This document shows, one piece after another, positions 51,699 through 64,000 of a stretch of 64,000 nt of DNA. This DNA is from Holophagaceae bacterium. Its GTDB lineage: Bacteria; Acidobacteriota; Holophagae; Holophagales; Holophagaceae. The notes beneath the pieces were generated by a model. It searched no databases and had not been told where the DNA came from. It worked only from the letters and a program-made list of their open reading frames with translations. The stretch spans positions 215,427 to 279,426 of the forward strand of contig JAJTBS010000004.1 in the NCBI GenBank assembly GCA_021286765.1. Reading direction: 5' to 3'. Made by a program: the position numbers and the translations under genes. How positions within the stretch are numbered: position 1 is the first letter of the stretch; each line of letters starts with the position of its first letter.

Positions 51699-52907
51699 CT
51701 AGCCTCGGAGGTAGTCCAGGGGATCGAGACCCCACTCGGCTGGTTCCTCAAAGGACTCGATGTGGCGATCGGAGGTCAGGAGGTTGAGGTCCTTCGGAGG
51801 CAGCCCATAGCCCCGGACGGCATCGTAGATGATGCGCACCGTGGGACGCAGCAGGTCCTCCTGCTGTTCCACCACCACGGCCAGCTTGTCATCCGACAGG
51901 CGCACGAGGCTGCCCACGGGGTAGATGCCCAGCGCCCGGATGAAGAGCTGGACCAGGTCGCCGTCCAGGTGGTCGCCGCTCCACTCCAGCAGCTTCTTGA
52001 GGGCATCCGAGGGCTCCATGCCCTTGTGGTAGACCCGGTTCGACGTGAGGGCGTCGTAGACGTCCACGATGGCGGCCATGCGGCCCGCCTGGGAGATCTG
52101 CTCCCCCCGGAGCCCCGCGGGATAGCCGCACCCGCCCATCTTCTCGTGGTGCTCGGAGGCGATGCGGATCACGGTCTCCGTGATGCCGGGCGTATCTTGC
52201 AGCAGCTCCCGGCTGAGGGCCGCGTGGGATTTCATGATGGCGAACTCCTCTTCGGTGAGCCGCCCGGGCTTATTGAGGATCTCGTTGGGGATCTTCATCT
52301 TCCCCACATCGTGCAGAAGCCCGCCCAGGCCCGCCTCGCGGACCGCCTCGGCATCCAGGCCGAGGGCGTGCGAGAAGCTCACGAGGAGGGCGCAGACACT
52401 GACGCAGTGCTGGAACGTGTAGGAGTCTGCCTGCTTGATGCGGCCCAGGCTCAGCAGGGCGCCGGGGTTGCGCAGCATGGAGGCGTTGATCTCGTCCACC
52501 ACGGGCATGGCCTTGGCCGGGTCCACCTGCCTGCCCAGGCGGATGTCCTGCATCATGCCCTTCACGACGCCCTGAGCCTCGCCCAGGATGCGCTGGGCCG
52601 CCACCGCCTCCTCCCGCTGGGGCACGCGGGCGGTGGGAAGCGTCGGTTTCTGGGCCCCGGAGGCCTCGAGCTGCTCCTGGAGAACCTGCTGGACTTCAGC
52701 CTCGGTGGGCGCGCCCGGCAGATCCGCCCCCTTGCCGGTGTCGATGTAGACGTCGTGCATGCCCTGGTGGCGCATTTTCTCCACCTGGCTCTCGGATCTG
52801 AGCAGGAACTGCTGCCGGAGGAACCCATGCTGCAGCCAGCCGCAATTCAGGTCGTGGATGTACATGCCCGGCTTGAGTTGGTCCACCCGCACCCGCTTGA
52901 TCGCCAT
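51699..52907 (-). CDS. HD-GYP domain phosphodiesterase with DUF3391-like N-terminus
   Basis: A 402-residue protein. The N-terminal part (VRVDQLKPGMYIHDLNCGWLQHGF, about residues 5-28) is DUF3391-like. The HD-GYP domain (about 160-345) has LLHDVGKMKIPNEILNKPG, and HHEKMGGCGYPAGLRGEQIS instead of the common H-H-E-x-x-DGxGYP (the D is a G here). HD-GYP proteins hydrolyse cyclic-di-GMP, so this gene gives the window a c-di-GMP element beside several sensors. Start at ATG 52907. It converges on the Cache hybrid kinase, ending 31 bases away. Confidence 0.9.
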   Translation of the reverse strand: MAIKRVRVDQLKPGMYIHDLNCGWLQHGFLRQQFLLRSESQVEKMRHQGMHDVYIDTGKGADLPGAPTEAEVQQVLQEQLEASGAQKPTLPTARVPQREEAVAAQRILGEAQGVVKGMMQDIRLGRQVDPAKAMPVVDEINASMLRNPGALLSLGRIKQADSYTFQHCVSVCALLVSFSHALGLDAEAVREAGLGGLLHDVGKMKIPNEILNKPGRLTEEEFAIMKSHAALSRELLQDTPGITETVIRIASEHHEKMGGCGYPAGLRGEQISQAGRMAAIVDVYDALTSNRVYHKGMEPSDALKKLLEWSGDHLDGDLVQLFIRALGIYPVGSLVRLSDDKLAVVVEQQEDLLRPTVRIIYDAVRGYGLPPKDLNLLTSDRHIESFEEPAEWGLDPLDYLRG

Positions 52908-53088
52908 CCGTACCGACCCCCCGCTTCCCCCCTCCATCGGCCGGAGGGCCGGGAGGTTGAGTCGATGCCGATTCATGCCTCCAGCCGCATGGCTGCCTGA
53001 CCCCGGTTTAGGGGAACCGCCCCGGCCCCGCCGGGATGTAGAATGAAGGTTCGGACCGCGCCCAGCGGCGCTTTCAGGGGGGTCGACC

Positions 53089-55665
53089 GTGCTTCAAGCC
53101 TATCGCCAACATGTCGCCGAACGCGCCGCCCTCGGCATCCCGCCCCTGCCCTTGACCGACGCGCAGATGTCCGAGCTTGCCGACCTGCTGGCCCACCCGC
53201 CCGCAGGGGAAGAGGCCTTCCTCCTCGACCTGCTCACCCACCGCGTGCCCGCCGGCGTGGACGACGCCGCCCGCGTGAAGGCCGCCTTCCTGGCGAACGT
53301 GGCCGCCGGCAGGGAAACCGTGGCGCTGGTCTCCCGCGAGAAGGCCACGGAGCTGCTGGGCACCATGCTGGGCGGCTTCAACGTGAAGCCCCTCATCGAC
53401 CTGCTGGACGACGCCAAGGTCGGCGCCCTCGCCGCGGAAGGCCTGAAGAAGACCCTGCTGGTCTTCGACGCCTTCGCCGACGTGAAGGCCAAGGCCGACG
53501 CCGGCAATGCGAACGCCAAGGCCGTGCTCCAGTCCTGGGCCGAGGCCGAGTGGTTCACCACCCGCCCCGAGGTGCCCCAGAGCCTCACCCTGACCGTGTT
53601 CAAGGTCACGGGCGAGACCAACACCGACGACCTCTCCCCGGCACCCGACGCGTGGAGCCGCCCCGACATCCCGCTCCACGCCCTGGCCATGCTGAAGAAC
53701 GCGCGCCCCGGCATCACCCCCGACGAGCCCGGCAAGGTGGGCCCCATTCAGCAGCTCGAGGCCCTCAAGGCCAAGGGGAACCTGGTGGCCTATGTGGGCG
53801 ATGTGGTGGGCACCGGCTCCAGCCGCAAGTCCGCCACCAACTCCGTGCTCTGGTTCACGGGTGAGGACATCCCCTTCGTGCCCAACAAGCGCTTTGGCGG
53901 CGTCTGCCTGGGCACCAAGATCGCGCCCATCTTCTACAACACCATGGAAGACGCCGGCGCCCTCCCCATCGAGCTGGACGTCAACGGCATGGACATGGGC
54001 GACGTCATCGAGTTGCGTCCCTACGAGGGCAAGGCCCTGAAGAACGGCCAGGTCATCGCCCAGTTCAAGGTGAAGTCCGACGTGATCTTCGATGAGGTCC
54101 GCGCCGGCGGCCGCATCCCGCTCATCGTGGGCCGCGGCCTCACCGCCAAGGCCCGCAAGGCCCTGGGCCTGCCCGAGTCCACGGCCTTCCGCCTGCCGAC
54201 CATCCCCGAGGACACCGGCAAGGGCTTCTCGCTCGCCCAGAAGATGGTCGGCAAAGCCTGCGGCGTCGCCGGCATCCGCCCTGGCACCTACTGTGAGCCG
54301 AAGATGACCACCGTGGGTTCCCAGGACACCACGGGCCCCATGACCCGCGACGAGTTGAAGGATCTGGCCTGCCTCCAGTTCTCCGCCGACATGGTGATGC
54401 AGTCCTTCTGCCACACCGCGCCCTACCCCAAGCCCGTCGATGTGAAGACCCACCGCGAACTGCCGCCCTTCATCACCAACCGGGGCGGCGTCTCCCTCAA
54501 GGTGGGTGACGGTGTCATCCACAGCTGGCTGAACCGCCTCCTCCTGCCTGACACCGTGGGCACCGGGGGCGACTCCCACACGCGCTTCCCCATCGGCATC
54601 TCCTTCCCCGCCGGCTCGGGCCTGGTGGCCTTCGCCGCCGCCACGGGGGTCATGCCCCTCGACATGCCGGAATCCGTGCTGGTGCGTTTCAAGGGCCAGC
54701 TGCAGCCTGGCGTGACGCTCCGCGACCTGGTGAACGCGATCCCCTACTACGCCATCCAGCAGGGCCTCCTGACCGTGGAGAAGAAGGGCAAGAAGAACAT
54801 CTTCAGCGGCCGCATCCTCGAGATCGAGGGGCTGCCCACTTTGAAGGTGGAGCAGGCTTTCGAGCTGTCCGATGCCTCGGCCGAGCGCTCCGCCGCCGGC
54901 TGCACCGTGCGCCTGGACAAGGAACCGATTATCGAATACATGACGTCGAACATCACGCTCATGAAGTGGATGATCGCCAACGGCTACGAGCATCGGGCCA
55001 CGCTGGAGAACCGCATCAAGGCCATGCAGGCCTGGATCGCCAAGCCCGAGCTCCTGGCGCCGGATGCCGATGCCGAGTACGCCGCCGTCATCGAGATCGA
55101 TCTGGCCGAGGTGAAGGAGCCCCTGCTGGCCTGCCCCAACGATCCCGATGACGTGAAGCCCCTGTCCGCGGTGGCTGGCGTGGCCGTCGACGAGGTGTTC
55201 ATCGGCTCCTGCATGACCAACATCGGCCACTTCCGCGCCGCTGGGAAGCTTCTGGATGGCAAGAGCGACATTCCCACCCGCCTCTGGATCGCCCCGCCCA
55301 CCAAGATGGACGAATACATCCTCACGCAGGAGGGCTACTACGGCATCCTGGGCCGCACGGGCGCCCGGCTGGAGATGCCCGGCTGCTCGCTCTGCATGGG
55401 CAACCAGGCCCAGATCCGCAAGGGCAGCACGGCCGTATCCACCTCCACCCGCAACTTCCCCAATCGCCTGGGCATCGACACCCAGGTCTACCTGGCCTCC
55501 GCCGAGCTGGCAGCCATCTGCGCCCTGACCGGGAAAATCCCCACCGTGGCCGAGTACATGGCCCAGATCGGCGTGGTGGACGCCAAAGGCAAGGACATCT
55601 ACCGCTACATGAACTTCGATCAGATTCCGGATTTCCGCGAGATCGCGGACACCGTCCAGGTCTAG
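53089..55665 (+). CDS. acnB: Aconitate hydratase B
   Basis: An 858-residue AcnB, a TCA-cycle enzyme converting citrate to isocitrate through a [4Fe-4S] cluster. It begins with the AcnB-only helical HEAT-like domain ([26 protein letters not shown]). Cluster ligands and active-site motifs: [21 protein letters not shown] (about residue 487), [14 protein letters not shown] (about 706) and [10 protein letters not shown] (about 765). AcnB also moonlights as an RNA-binding regulator in some bacteria. GTG start with a GGGGG site, preceded by a 181-base gap. A terminator hairpin follows. Confidence 0.97.
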   Translation: MLQAYRQHVAERAALGIPPLPLTDAQMSELADLLAHPPAGEEAFLLDLLTHRVPAGVDDAARVKAAFLANVAAGRETVALVSREKATELLGTMLGGFNVKPLIDLLDDAKVGALAAEGLKKTLLVFDAFADVKAKADAGNANAKAVLQSWAEAEWFTTRPEVPQSLTLTVFKVTGETNTDDLSPAPDAWSRPDIPLHALAMLKNARPGITPDEPGKVGPIQQLEALKAKGNLVAYVGDVVGTGSSRKSATNSVLWFTGEDIPFVPNKRFGGVCLGTKIAPIFYNTMEDAGALPIELDVNGMDMGDVIELRPYEGKALKNGQVIAQFKVKSDVIFDEVRAGGRIPLIVGRGLTAKARKALGLPESTAFRLPTIPEDTGKGFSLAQKMVGKACGVAGIRPGTYCEPKMTTVGSQDTTGPMTRDELKDLACLQFSADMVMQSFCHTAPYPKPVDVKTHRELPPFITNRGGVSLKVGDGVIHSWLNRLLLPDTVGTGGDSHTRFPIGISFPAGSGLVAFAAATGVMPLDMPESVLVRFKGQLQPGVTLRDLVNAIPYYAIQQGLLTVEKKGKKNIFSGRILEIEGLPTLKVEQAFELSDASAERSAAGCTVRLDKEPIIEYMTSNITLMKWMIANGYEHRATLENRIKAMQAWIAKPELLAPDADAEYAAVIEIDLAEVKEPLLACPNDPDDVKPLSAVAGVAVDEVFIGSCMTNIGHFRAAGKLLDGKSDIPTRLWIAPPTKMDEYILTQEGYYGILGRTGARLEMPGCSLCMGNQAQIRKGSTAVSTSTRNFPNRLGIDTQVYLASAELAAICALTGKIPTVAEYMAQIGVVDAKGKDIYRYMNFDQIPDFREIADTVQV

Positions 55666-55679
55666 GTTCCACCAGGCTC

Positions 55680-55714
55680 GGAAATGGCCCGGGGGCCCAC
55701 CCCGGGCCATTTCC
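55680..55714 (+). terminator. Terminator hairpin after acnB
   Basis: A perfect 15-base stem, 55680-55694 pairing with 55700-55714, with a five-base loop, 15 bases after the acnB stop codon and before ribH. No T-run follows on the plus strand, so rho-independent termination would be weak without it. Confidence 0.7.
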
Positions 55715-55778
55715 GGGTTACCGTTGCGCCGGGTTGTGTTACGCTCGTCAGTTCTTAACCACCTTTCGGGGGGTTCCC

Positions 55779-56264
55779 ATGGGGATCTTTGAGGGCCACA
55801 TCCGCGTGCACGGGGGCGACCGCTTCGCCCTGGTCGCTTCGCGCTGGAATGACTTCATCGTGGAGCGCCTCATCGAGGGCGCGAAGGACTGCATCCTCCG
55901 CCACGGCGGCACTGAAGATCAGATGGACCTCATCCGCGTCCCGGGGAGCTTCGAGCTGCCCCAGGCGGCGAAGCTCGCCGCGACCAGCGGTCGCTATGCC
56001 GGCGTCATCGTGCTGGGCACGGTGATCCGCGGCGGCACGCCCCACTTCGACATGATCGCCGCCGAAGTCACCAAGGGCGCCGCCCAAGTGGCCCTGGACA
56101 CGGGCCTGCCCCTGGCCTTCGGCGTGCTCACCACGGACAGCGTGGAGCAGGCCATCGACCGGGCCGGCGCCAAGATGGGCAACAAGGGCTGGGAAGCCGC
56201 CCAGAGCGTCCTCGAGATGGTGGACCTGGCCCACACCCTTGGCGGCAAGAAGGGAAAGAAGTAG
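55779..56264 (+). CDS. ribH: 6,7-dimethyl-8-ribityllumazine synthase
   Basis: A 161-residue lumazine synthase, the penultimate step of riboflavin synthesis. [12 protein letters not shown] (about residue 53) and [13 protein letters not shown], with the catalytic His (about residue 87), are family hallmarks, as is [13 protein letters not shown] near residue 115. The start at 55779 follows CGGGGGG. First gene of ribH-nusB-accB-accC on one strand; nusB starts immediately after its stop. Confidence 0.96.
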   Translation: MGIFEGHIRVHGGDRFALVASRWNDFIVERLIEGAKDCILRHGGTEDQMDLIRVPGSFELPQAAKLAATSGRYAGVIVLGTVIRGGTPHFDMIAAEVTKGAAQVALDTGLPLAFGVLTTDSVEQAIDRAGAKMGNKGWEAAQSVLEMVDLAHTLGGKKGKK

Positions 56265-56732
56265 ATGGGAGTTCGTCGCCGCGGGCGTGAATACGCCCTG
56301 CAAATGCTGTACGCCATGGACCTGACCGGCTACGCGCCGGACCAGGTGTTCGCCGGTTTCTATGCCATCCAGGATCTGAACCGGGATGCCTTCTACTATG
56401 CCCGGCGCCTGGTGGACGGCGTCCACGGCCAGATGGAGGAGATCGACGGCGTGCTCACCAAGTACGCTGAGCACTGGAAGATCCACCGCATGGCCGCCGT
56501 GGATCGGAACCTCCTGCGCCTGGGCCTCTACGAGCTCATGTTCGTGAAGGAAGTGCCTTTCCCCATCGTCATCAATGAGGCGCTGGAGATCGTCAAGGAA
56601 TTCAGCGATCAGGAAGGCACACAATTCCTAAATGGCATTCTCGATGCGGCCCGCAAAGAATTCCGACCGGAAGAAAACGGCCCTCGCACCAAAAAGAAGG
56701 TCCCCGTGGCGGAACCTTCCGAAGAATCGTGA
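56265..56732 (+). CDS. nusB: Transcription antitermination protein NusB
   Basis: A 155-residue NusB with the all-helical fold: RRRGREYALQMLYAMDLTG at the start, HWKIHRMAAVDRNLLRLGLYELMF in the middle and VINEALEIVKEFSDQEGTQFLNGILDAARKE near the end. It forms a complex with NusE on boxA of rRNA operons. A basic, disordered C-terminal tail (residues about 135-155) is an extension. Follows ribH with no gap, a pairing common in bacteria. Confidence 0.96.
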   Translation: MGVRRRGREYALQMLYAMDLTGYAPDQVFAGFYAIQDLNRDAFYYARRLVDGVHGQMEEIDGVLTKYAEHWKIHRMAAVDRNLLRLGLYELMFVKEVPFPIVINEALEIVKEFSDQEGTQFLNGILDAARKEFRPEENGPRTKKKVPVAEPSEES

Positions 56733-56801
56733 CCTGACCCCTCCCCCCTGGTTTGGTATGCTCGATCCCTTCCCCAGCCTGACCTGATCGTTGGAGCCTT
56801 G

Positions 56802-57392
<591 letters not shown>

Positions 57393-57395
57393 GCC

Positions 57396-58823
<1,428 letters not shown>

Positions 58824-58903
58824 CGGGTCCCATAACAACCCGGTTGGCCCACCTTCCAGGCGCAGTTCAGCAATCCCGCCGACTCCGATAAACTGGAATC
58901 CGT

Positions 58904-58979
58904 GCCGCCTTAGCTCAGTTGGCAGAGCATCTGATTTGTAACCAGAAGGTCGCCGGTTCAATTCCGGCAGGCGGCTCCA
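58904..58979 (+). tRNA. tRNA-Thr, anticodon TGT
   Basis: A 76-base cloverleaf: acceptor GCCGCCT pairs with AGGCGGC, D-arm GCTC/GAGC, anticodon loop TTTGTAA gives anticodon TGT, T-arm GCCGG/CCGGC with TTCAATT, and CCA encoded at 58977-58979. The anticodon stem reads TCTGA / CCAGA, so the last pair (A31-C39) is a mismatch. Confidence 0.95.
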
Positions 58980-59012
58980 CCCCTTCGACCCGGCTCCCTC
59001 CCGAGCCTGCCC

Positions 59013-59420
59013 CTACCCTGTTCCCGTGGGCCCGTTCATCTGCAGCCAATGGATGAACACCATGTCTGCAGTCTCGAAGTGGTAGGTGAAGCTCTCCCGC
59101 GCGTGCTCAATGAAGGCAGGAACGGCCTGGTCGCCTTTGACGACCCGCCGGAGGGATTCGATGAAGGCCTTGCGCATGGCCTCGTGTTCCAGGACGTGTC
59201 CGGCGGCCCCTGCGTAGCCCCAGCTGCGCATCATCTGCTCTTCCCGGGTGAAGTGGTCGAAGGTGTGGTCGAGCAGCTGGTCCAGGAGGGGATTGAGCTC
59301 GTCGATGTCCGAGGCGCGGCGGTGGGTGCCCATCCGATCCAGGAGCTTGAACAGGCTGAGGTGGTCCGCGTCGATGCGCGGATCCATGGAACTGAAGGCT
59401 GTCTCCCTGCGTCGTCTCAT
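59013..59420 (-). CDS. Bacteriohemerythrin-like protein
   Basis: A 135-residue protein with the four-helix hemerythrin pattern. Iron ligands are visible: His in DADHLSLFKLL (about residue 20), H-x-x-x-H-x-x-x-E in HTFDHFTREEQMM (about 55), HVLEHEAM (about 75) and the final helix YHFETADMVFIHWL with the last His and Asp. Bacteriohemerythrins bind oxygen, as sensors or stores, and are common in micro-aerobic or anaerobic bacteria. No ribosome-binding site is strong; ATG 59420 was kept, ATG 59387 is an alternative. Single gene between tRNA-Thr and murJ. Confidence 0.9.
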   Translation of the reverse strand: MRRRRETAFSSMDPRIDADHLSLFKLLDRMGTHRRASDIDELNPLLDQLLDHTFDHFTREEQMMRSWGYAGAAGHVLEHEAMRKAFIESLRRVVKGDQAVPAFIEHARESFTYHFETADMVFIHWLQMNGPTGTG

Positions 59421-59600
59421 GAGCCCACCCCCTGACCTCGGGGAGAGTGTTCATCCTAGTGCCGAAGGCGTACCGCGTTGCCTGAAATATCCGGCATTCC
59501 TGTTTCTTTTTGAGGGAACTTTTCGAAGGGATCGTAACCGCCCTGTGCCCTGGAAAAGACGGTCCTGGAAGGCATCTGGCGCCCGGCCCACGCTATCCTC

Positions 59601-59681
59601 ATGATCATGCTCCTCCTTCCGCATCTGGCCCTGCTGCACGCCGTGGTTCCCGCCCTCCCCGACCTGCTGATCCAGGCATGA
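59601..59681 (+). CDS. Possible 26-residue hydrophobic leader peptide
   Basis: An ATG at 59601 opens a 26-codon frame (MIMLLLPHLALLHAVVPALP...) ending at TGA 59679-59681, which overlaps the ATG of murJ by four bases (ATGA). It is strongly hydrophobic and could be a translational coupling leader or a tiny membrane protein. There is no convincing ribosome-binding site, so it may be chance. Confidence 0.3.
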   Translation: MIMLLLPHLALLHAVVPALPDLLIQA

Positions 59682-61281
59682 GCGGCGGCCCGGGCACGCC
59701 CAGCCTGCTCCGGTCTGCGGGGATCGTGGGCCTGATGACCCTGCTGAGCCGGCTCACGGGCCTGGCCCAGACCTTCTTCCTCAGCCATGTGCTCGGCGCA
59801 GGCGCCGCCGCCGACGCCTACGTGGTGGCCTTCCGTCTGCCCAATCTCCTGCGGCGGTTCACCGCCGAAGGCACCATGACCGCCGCCTTCCTGCCCACCC
59901 TGGCCGAGGCGGAGGCGGCCGAGGGCGAGGCCGCTCTGAAGGCCGTGGCGGCGCGGTTCCTCGGCACGCTCCTGGCCATCCTGCTGGGCGGTGTGGCGCT
60001 GGTGCTGCTCGCCATGGGCCCCCTGGCGGGCCTGCTCATGGGCGGCCGGCCCGAAACCCAGGCCCAGCTCACCACCCTGCTGGGCCGGATCATGTTCCCC
60101 TACCTGGCCCTGGTGAGCCTCACGGCGGGCTTCGCGGGACTGCTGAACCTGCGCCATCGCTTCGCCCTGGCGGCCTCGGTCTCCGTGTTCTGGAACCTGG
60201 CCTTCATCGCCTTCGGCTGGGTGGCCCTGCAGGTGCTGCAGCGGCAGGGGCCCGTCCCCTTCGAGACCGTGGCCGTGGTCTGCGCCTGCGCCGTCCTGGC
60301 GGGCGGCCTGCTCCAGCTGGTGGTGCTGCTGCCCGCGGTGCGGCAGGAGGGCTTCGGCCTCGCCTTCGGACTGCATCTGAAGGATCCGTGGGTGCTCAAG
60401 GCCCTCAAGCGCATGGGACCGGGCCTGCTGGCAGCGGGGATCTACCCCATAAACGCCCTCATCAGCACCATGCTGGCCTCGCGGCTGCCCAACGGCGCGC
60501 AGACCGTGCTCTACAACAGCGGGATGATGGGCGAGATGGTCATGGGGCTCTTCGCCATGAGCCTGGCCACGGCGAGCCTGCCGGCCCTGTCGCGCCAGGC
60601 CGAGGCCCGGGACTGGCCCGCCATGCACCGCAGCCTCATCCAGTCGGTCTCGGCCTCGGCGCTGCTGGTGCTGCCGGCCTCCGTGGGCCTGGCCGTGCTG
60701 GCGCGGCCCATCTGCGCCCTGCTCTTCCGCACCGGCGCCTACGGGCCCGCCGCCGCGGACTGGACCGCCTCCACGCTGGTGTTCCAGTCCCTGGGGCTCG
60801 TCTTCGTGGCCGCCCAGCGCCTGGGCAACCAGGCCCTCTATGCCCTCAAGGACTACCGCGGCCCCGCCGCCCTGGCGGGCTTCACGCTGCTGCTCAACGT
60901 CGCGCTCAGCCTCGCCCTGCTGAAACCCCTCGGCACCGGGGGCCTGGCCCTGGCCAACGGGCTCGCCAGCCTGGCGGGTCTGCTGCTCCTGATGGGGCGC
61001 CTGCGCCCCCGCCTGCCGGGGCTGAACCTGCTCCCCCTGTTGCGAGCCATCGCGAAGGCCCTCGCAGCCTGTGTGCTCATGGGCCTGCTGGCCTGGGCCG
61101 GGGCCTGGTTCCTGGCCGTGGACGCCCCCCACGCCTTCACCCGCCTGGCCCTGGGCCTCCGCCTGCTGCCCCTGGTGGCCCTCTGCGCCGCAGCCTATGG
61201 TCTGACGGCGGCAGGGTTGGGGCACCCCGAGGCGCGGGAGCTGGCGGACAAGGTCCTGCGGCGGCGGCGGAACAGGAACGC

Positions 61282-61285
<4 letters not shown>
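59678..61285 (+). CDS. murJ: Lipid II flippase MurJ
   Basis: A 535-residue integral membrane protein with about 14 hydrophobic segments, of the MurJ/MviN family that flips lipid II across the inner membrane for peptidoglycan assembly. Opening GIVGLMTLLSRLTGLAQTFFLSHVLGAGAAADAYVVAFRLPNLLRRFTAEG (about residues 14-64) is the family signature, with Arg residues in the central cavity retained. PFEYLALVSLTAGFAGLLNLRHRFA-like segments follow. Start at ATG 59678, overlapping the stop of the possible leader. It overlaps by four bases with the convergent acyl-CoA ligase at 61282. Confidence 0.93.
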
Positions 61286-63018
<1,733 letters not shown>

Positions 63019-63121
63019 TCAACCGCCTTCATTCACGAATTTCGACACGAACCGATGCCTCGGCTGACCCAGGCCCCTCTGTGAGAGAGCCACCTTTGAT
63101 CTTAGCCCGTCCGGGCATCAA

Positions 63122-63145
63122 AACGGCCGGGCAAGCCCGGCCGTT
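63122..63145 (-). terminator. Intrinsic terminator after S9 peptidase gene
   Basis: An 11-base perfect stem (63122-63132 with 63135-63145) has a two-base loop; on the minus strand it is followed by a TTTT tract (reading CGTTTTGATG), a typical intrinsic terminator 18 bases after the peptidase gene stop. Confidence 0.7.
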
Positions 63146-63162
63146 CCTGGATCAAGTCCCCT

Positions 63163-64000
63163 TCAGTTCTGCAGTTCCACCGTGACCACGGCGCCGCCCA
63201 TCTGGGGCATGACCGAGACGGTCTTGAGCACCTTGCGGGTGGCGGTATCCACCCACATGGTGGTGCTGCCAGGATCGCCCTCGGCGGAGGTGAGCTCCAC
63301 CTTCCAGGCCTTGAAGCTGCCCGCGGGCACCTTCACTTCCTCCTGGGCCAGCACCTTGGCCTGCTTGAGCTGGACCTTCTGCTTCTGCAGGTCCACGTTG
63401 CGGAAGGTGACGCTGTAGTCCGCCGCCAGAGGCAGGCAGGCCAGGGCATCCTGGGAGCCCGAGCCGTCGGCATAGGCACCGCCGCCGAGGTCGATGCTGA
63501 AGGGCTTGGGCTCGGCGCCCATGCCCATGGTGCCCGTGGCCTTGCTGCCCTCGAAGGTGATCTCGATGGCCACGGGGCCCTGCTTCACCTGCCGCTTCTG
63601 GGGCGCCAGGGTGTCCTTGGCCATGGTCGTGGTATCCACAGCCTCGCCCATGGGCAGCTTGGCCGTATCCGTCACGACCCAGGAGCCGCCCTCCTCCTTC
63701 ACGGTACGGACCATGGAGATGGGCATGCTCTGGGGGCCCATGGCGATGGTACCGGCATAGGTGAAGGTGCCGGGGGTGGGACTGGCCACGGGTTTGGGCA
63801 CACCCACCGAGGCGGCGTCCGCCTTCTTGGCCAGCACCACGGTCTTGGGGTCCACCGTGATCTCGGGCAGGCGCTTCATCACGTCTTCCTTGCCGCCTTC
63901 CTGGTAGCGGGCGTGCAGGTACTTGGCCAGGAACTTCTCGGCGGCCGCGAACATGGCCTGGCTGTTGACGGGGCGGGCGAAGCCATGGCCCTCATCCGGC
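63163..64000 (-). CDS. S9 family peptidase C-terminus with extra beta domain (partial)
   Basis: The gene enters from the right edge; about 279 residues are visible. The first visible residues are PDEGHGFARPVNSQAMFAAAEKFLAKYL, the end of a prolyl-oligopeptidase-type S9 domain in which the catalytic His is the one in EGHGF. The Ser and Asp of the triad lie beyond the window. After a hinge (VLAKKADAASVGVPKPVASPTPG) comes a strand-rich domain of about 200 residues (FTYAGTIAMGPQSMPISMV... EGDPGSTTMWVDTATRKVLKTVSV), resembling the DUF3108 or lipoprotein-like beta fold. Fused to the peptidase. The ATG at 63954 is internal, not the start. Confidence 0.82.
   Translation of the reverse strand, partial: PDEGHGFARPVNSQAMFAAAEKFLAKYLHARYQEGGKEDVMKRLPEITVDPKTVVLAKKADAASVGVPKPVASPTPGTFTYAGTIAMGPQSMPISMVRTVKEEGGSWVVTDTAKLPMGEAVDTTTMAKDTLAPQKRQVKQGPVAIEITFEGSKATGTMGMGAEPKPFSIDLGGGAYADGSGSQDALACLPLAADYSVTFRNVDLQKQKVQLKQAKVLAQEEVKVPAGSFKAWKVELTSAEGDPGSTTMWVDTATRKVLKTVSVMPQMGGAVVTVELQN

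Noticed and set aside
53074-55710. Long minus-strand open frame of 878 codons opposite acnB
   Set aside because: It is the antisense shadow of a highly GC-rich conserved gene; its composition is Gly/Ala/His/Val-rich and low in complexity, with no domain signature, while acnB on the plus strand has all catalytic motifs.

Overview
This 64 kb window is a dense, GC-rich bacterial chromosome segment. Nearly every stretch is coding, and I see no rRNA, phage, transposase, plasmid or CRISPR signature. The content suggests a Gram-negative, diderm bacterium with many signalling proteins, because it carries LpxD, Lgt, several hybrid histidine kinases, HD-GYP and HDOD proteins, a Ser/Thr kinase with a TPR tail, AcnB and AccB/AccC. 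The gene content and style fit the Acidobacteriota, perhaps a Geothrix/Holophaga-like organism. That assignment is inference from gene content, not from any marker comparison.

Layout. 0-8.5 kb: a divergent gene cut by the left edge, a three-gene overlapping run (Gfo/Idh/MocA oxidoreductase, serine hydrolase, SpoIID-like protein), an orphan gene, a dCMP deaminase, a secreted protein, tRNA-Arg(CCT), and a TatD/TcdA pair. 8.5-14.5 kb: a hybrid kinase, an ABC-F ATPase and SSB on the minus strand, then a glutamine-amidotransferase-like protein, an enoyl-CoA hydratase family protein and a small cysteine protein. 14.5-24 kb: Ser/Thr kinase, PH-like protein and an orphan transketolase C-terminal half on the minus strand, then a membrane protein with HrpB, an HpaI-type aldolase, and GNAT-AcpS.

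24-32.5 kb is the most distinctive block: CheR, two HDOD proteins, CheB, a FliK-C-like protein, a MASE1 histidine kinase and a REC-PAS-kinase-REC hybrid, all on one strand with tiny gaps or overlaps. No CheA, CheW, CheY-only or chemoreceptor gene lies in the window. 32.5-43 kb holds LpxD, Lgt-RluA, a rhodanese, an AmpG-like permease, acetyl-CoA synthetase, small stress or unknown proteins, a YbaK-like deacylase and two NAD(P)-binding oxidoreductases. 43-53 kb has a zinc-ribbon rhomboid, a Cache-domain sensor without a recognisable output domain, an arylamine N-acetyltransferase/tautomerase/DinB run, gamma-glutamyltransferase, a Cache hybrid kinase and an HD-GYP protein.

53-64 kb is central metabolism and envelope: AcnB, then ribH-nusB-accB-accC, tRNA-Thr(TGT), a hemerythrin, MurJ, a long-chain acyl-CoA ligase, and the C-terminal part of an S9 peptidase carrying an extra beta-rich domain, cut by the right edge. 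Lipid metabolism recurs (AccBC, AcpS, acyl-CoA ligase, enoyl-CoA hydratase family, Acs), and so does envelope building (LpxD, Lgt, MurJ, SpoIID-like, AmpG-like). No intergenic gap exceeds about 300 bases; the longest (about 145-260 bases) are described in the entries.
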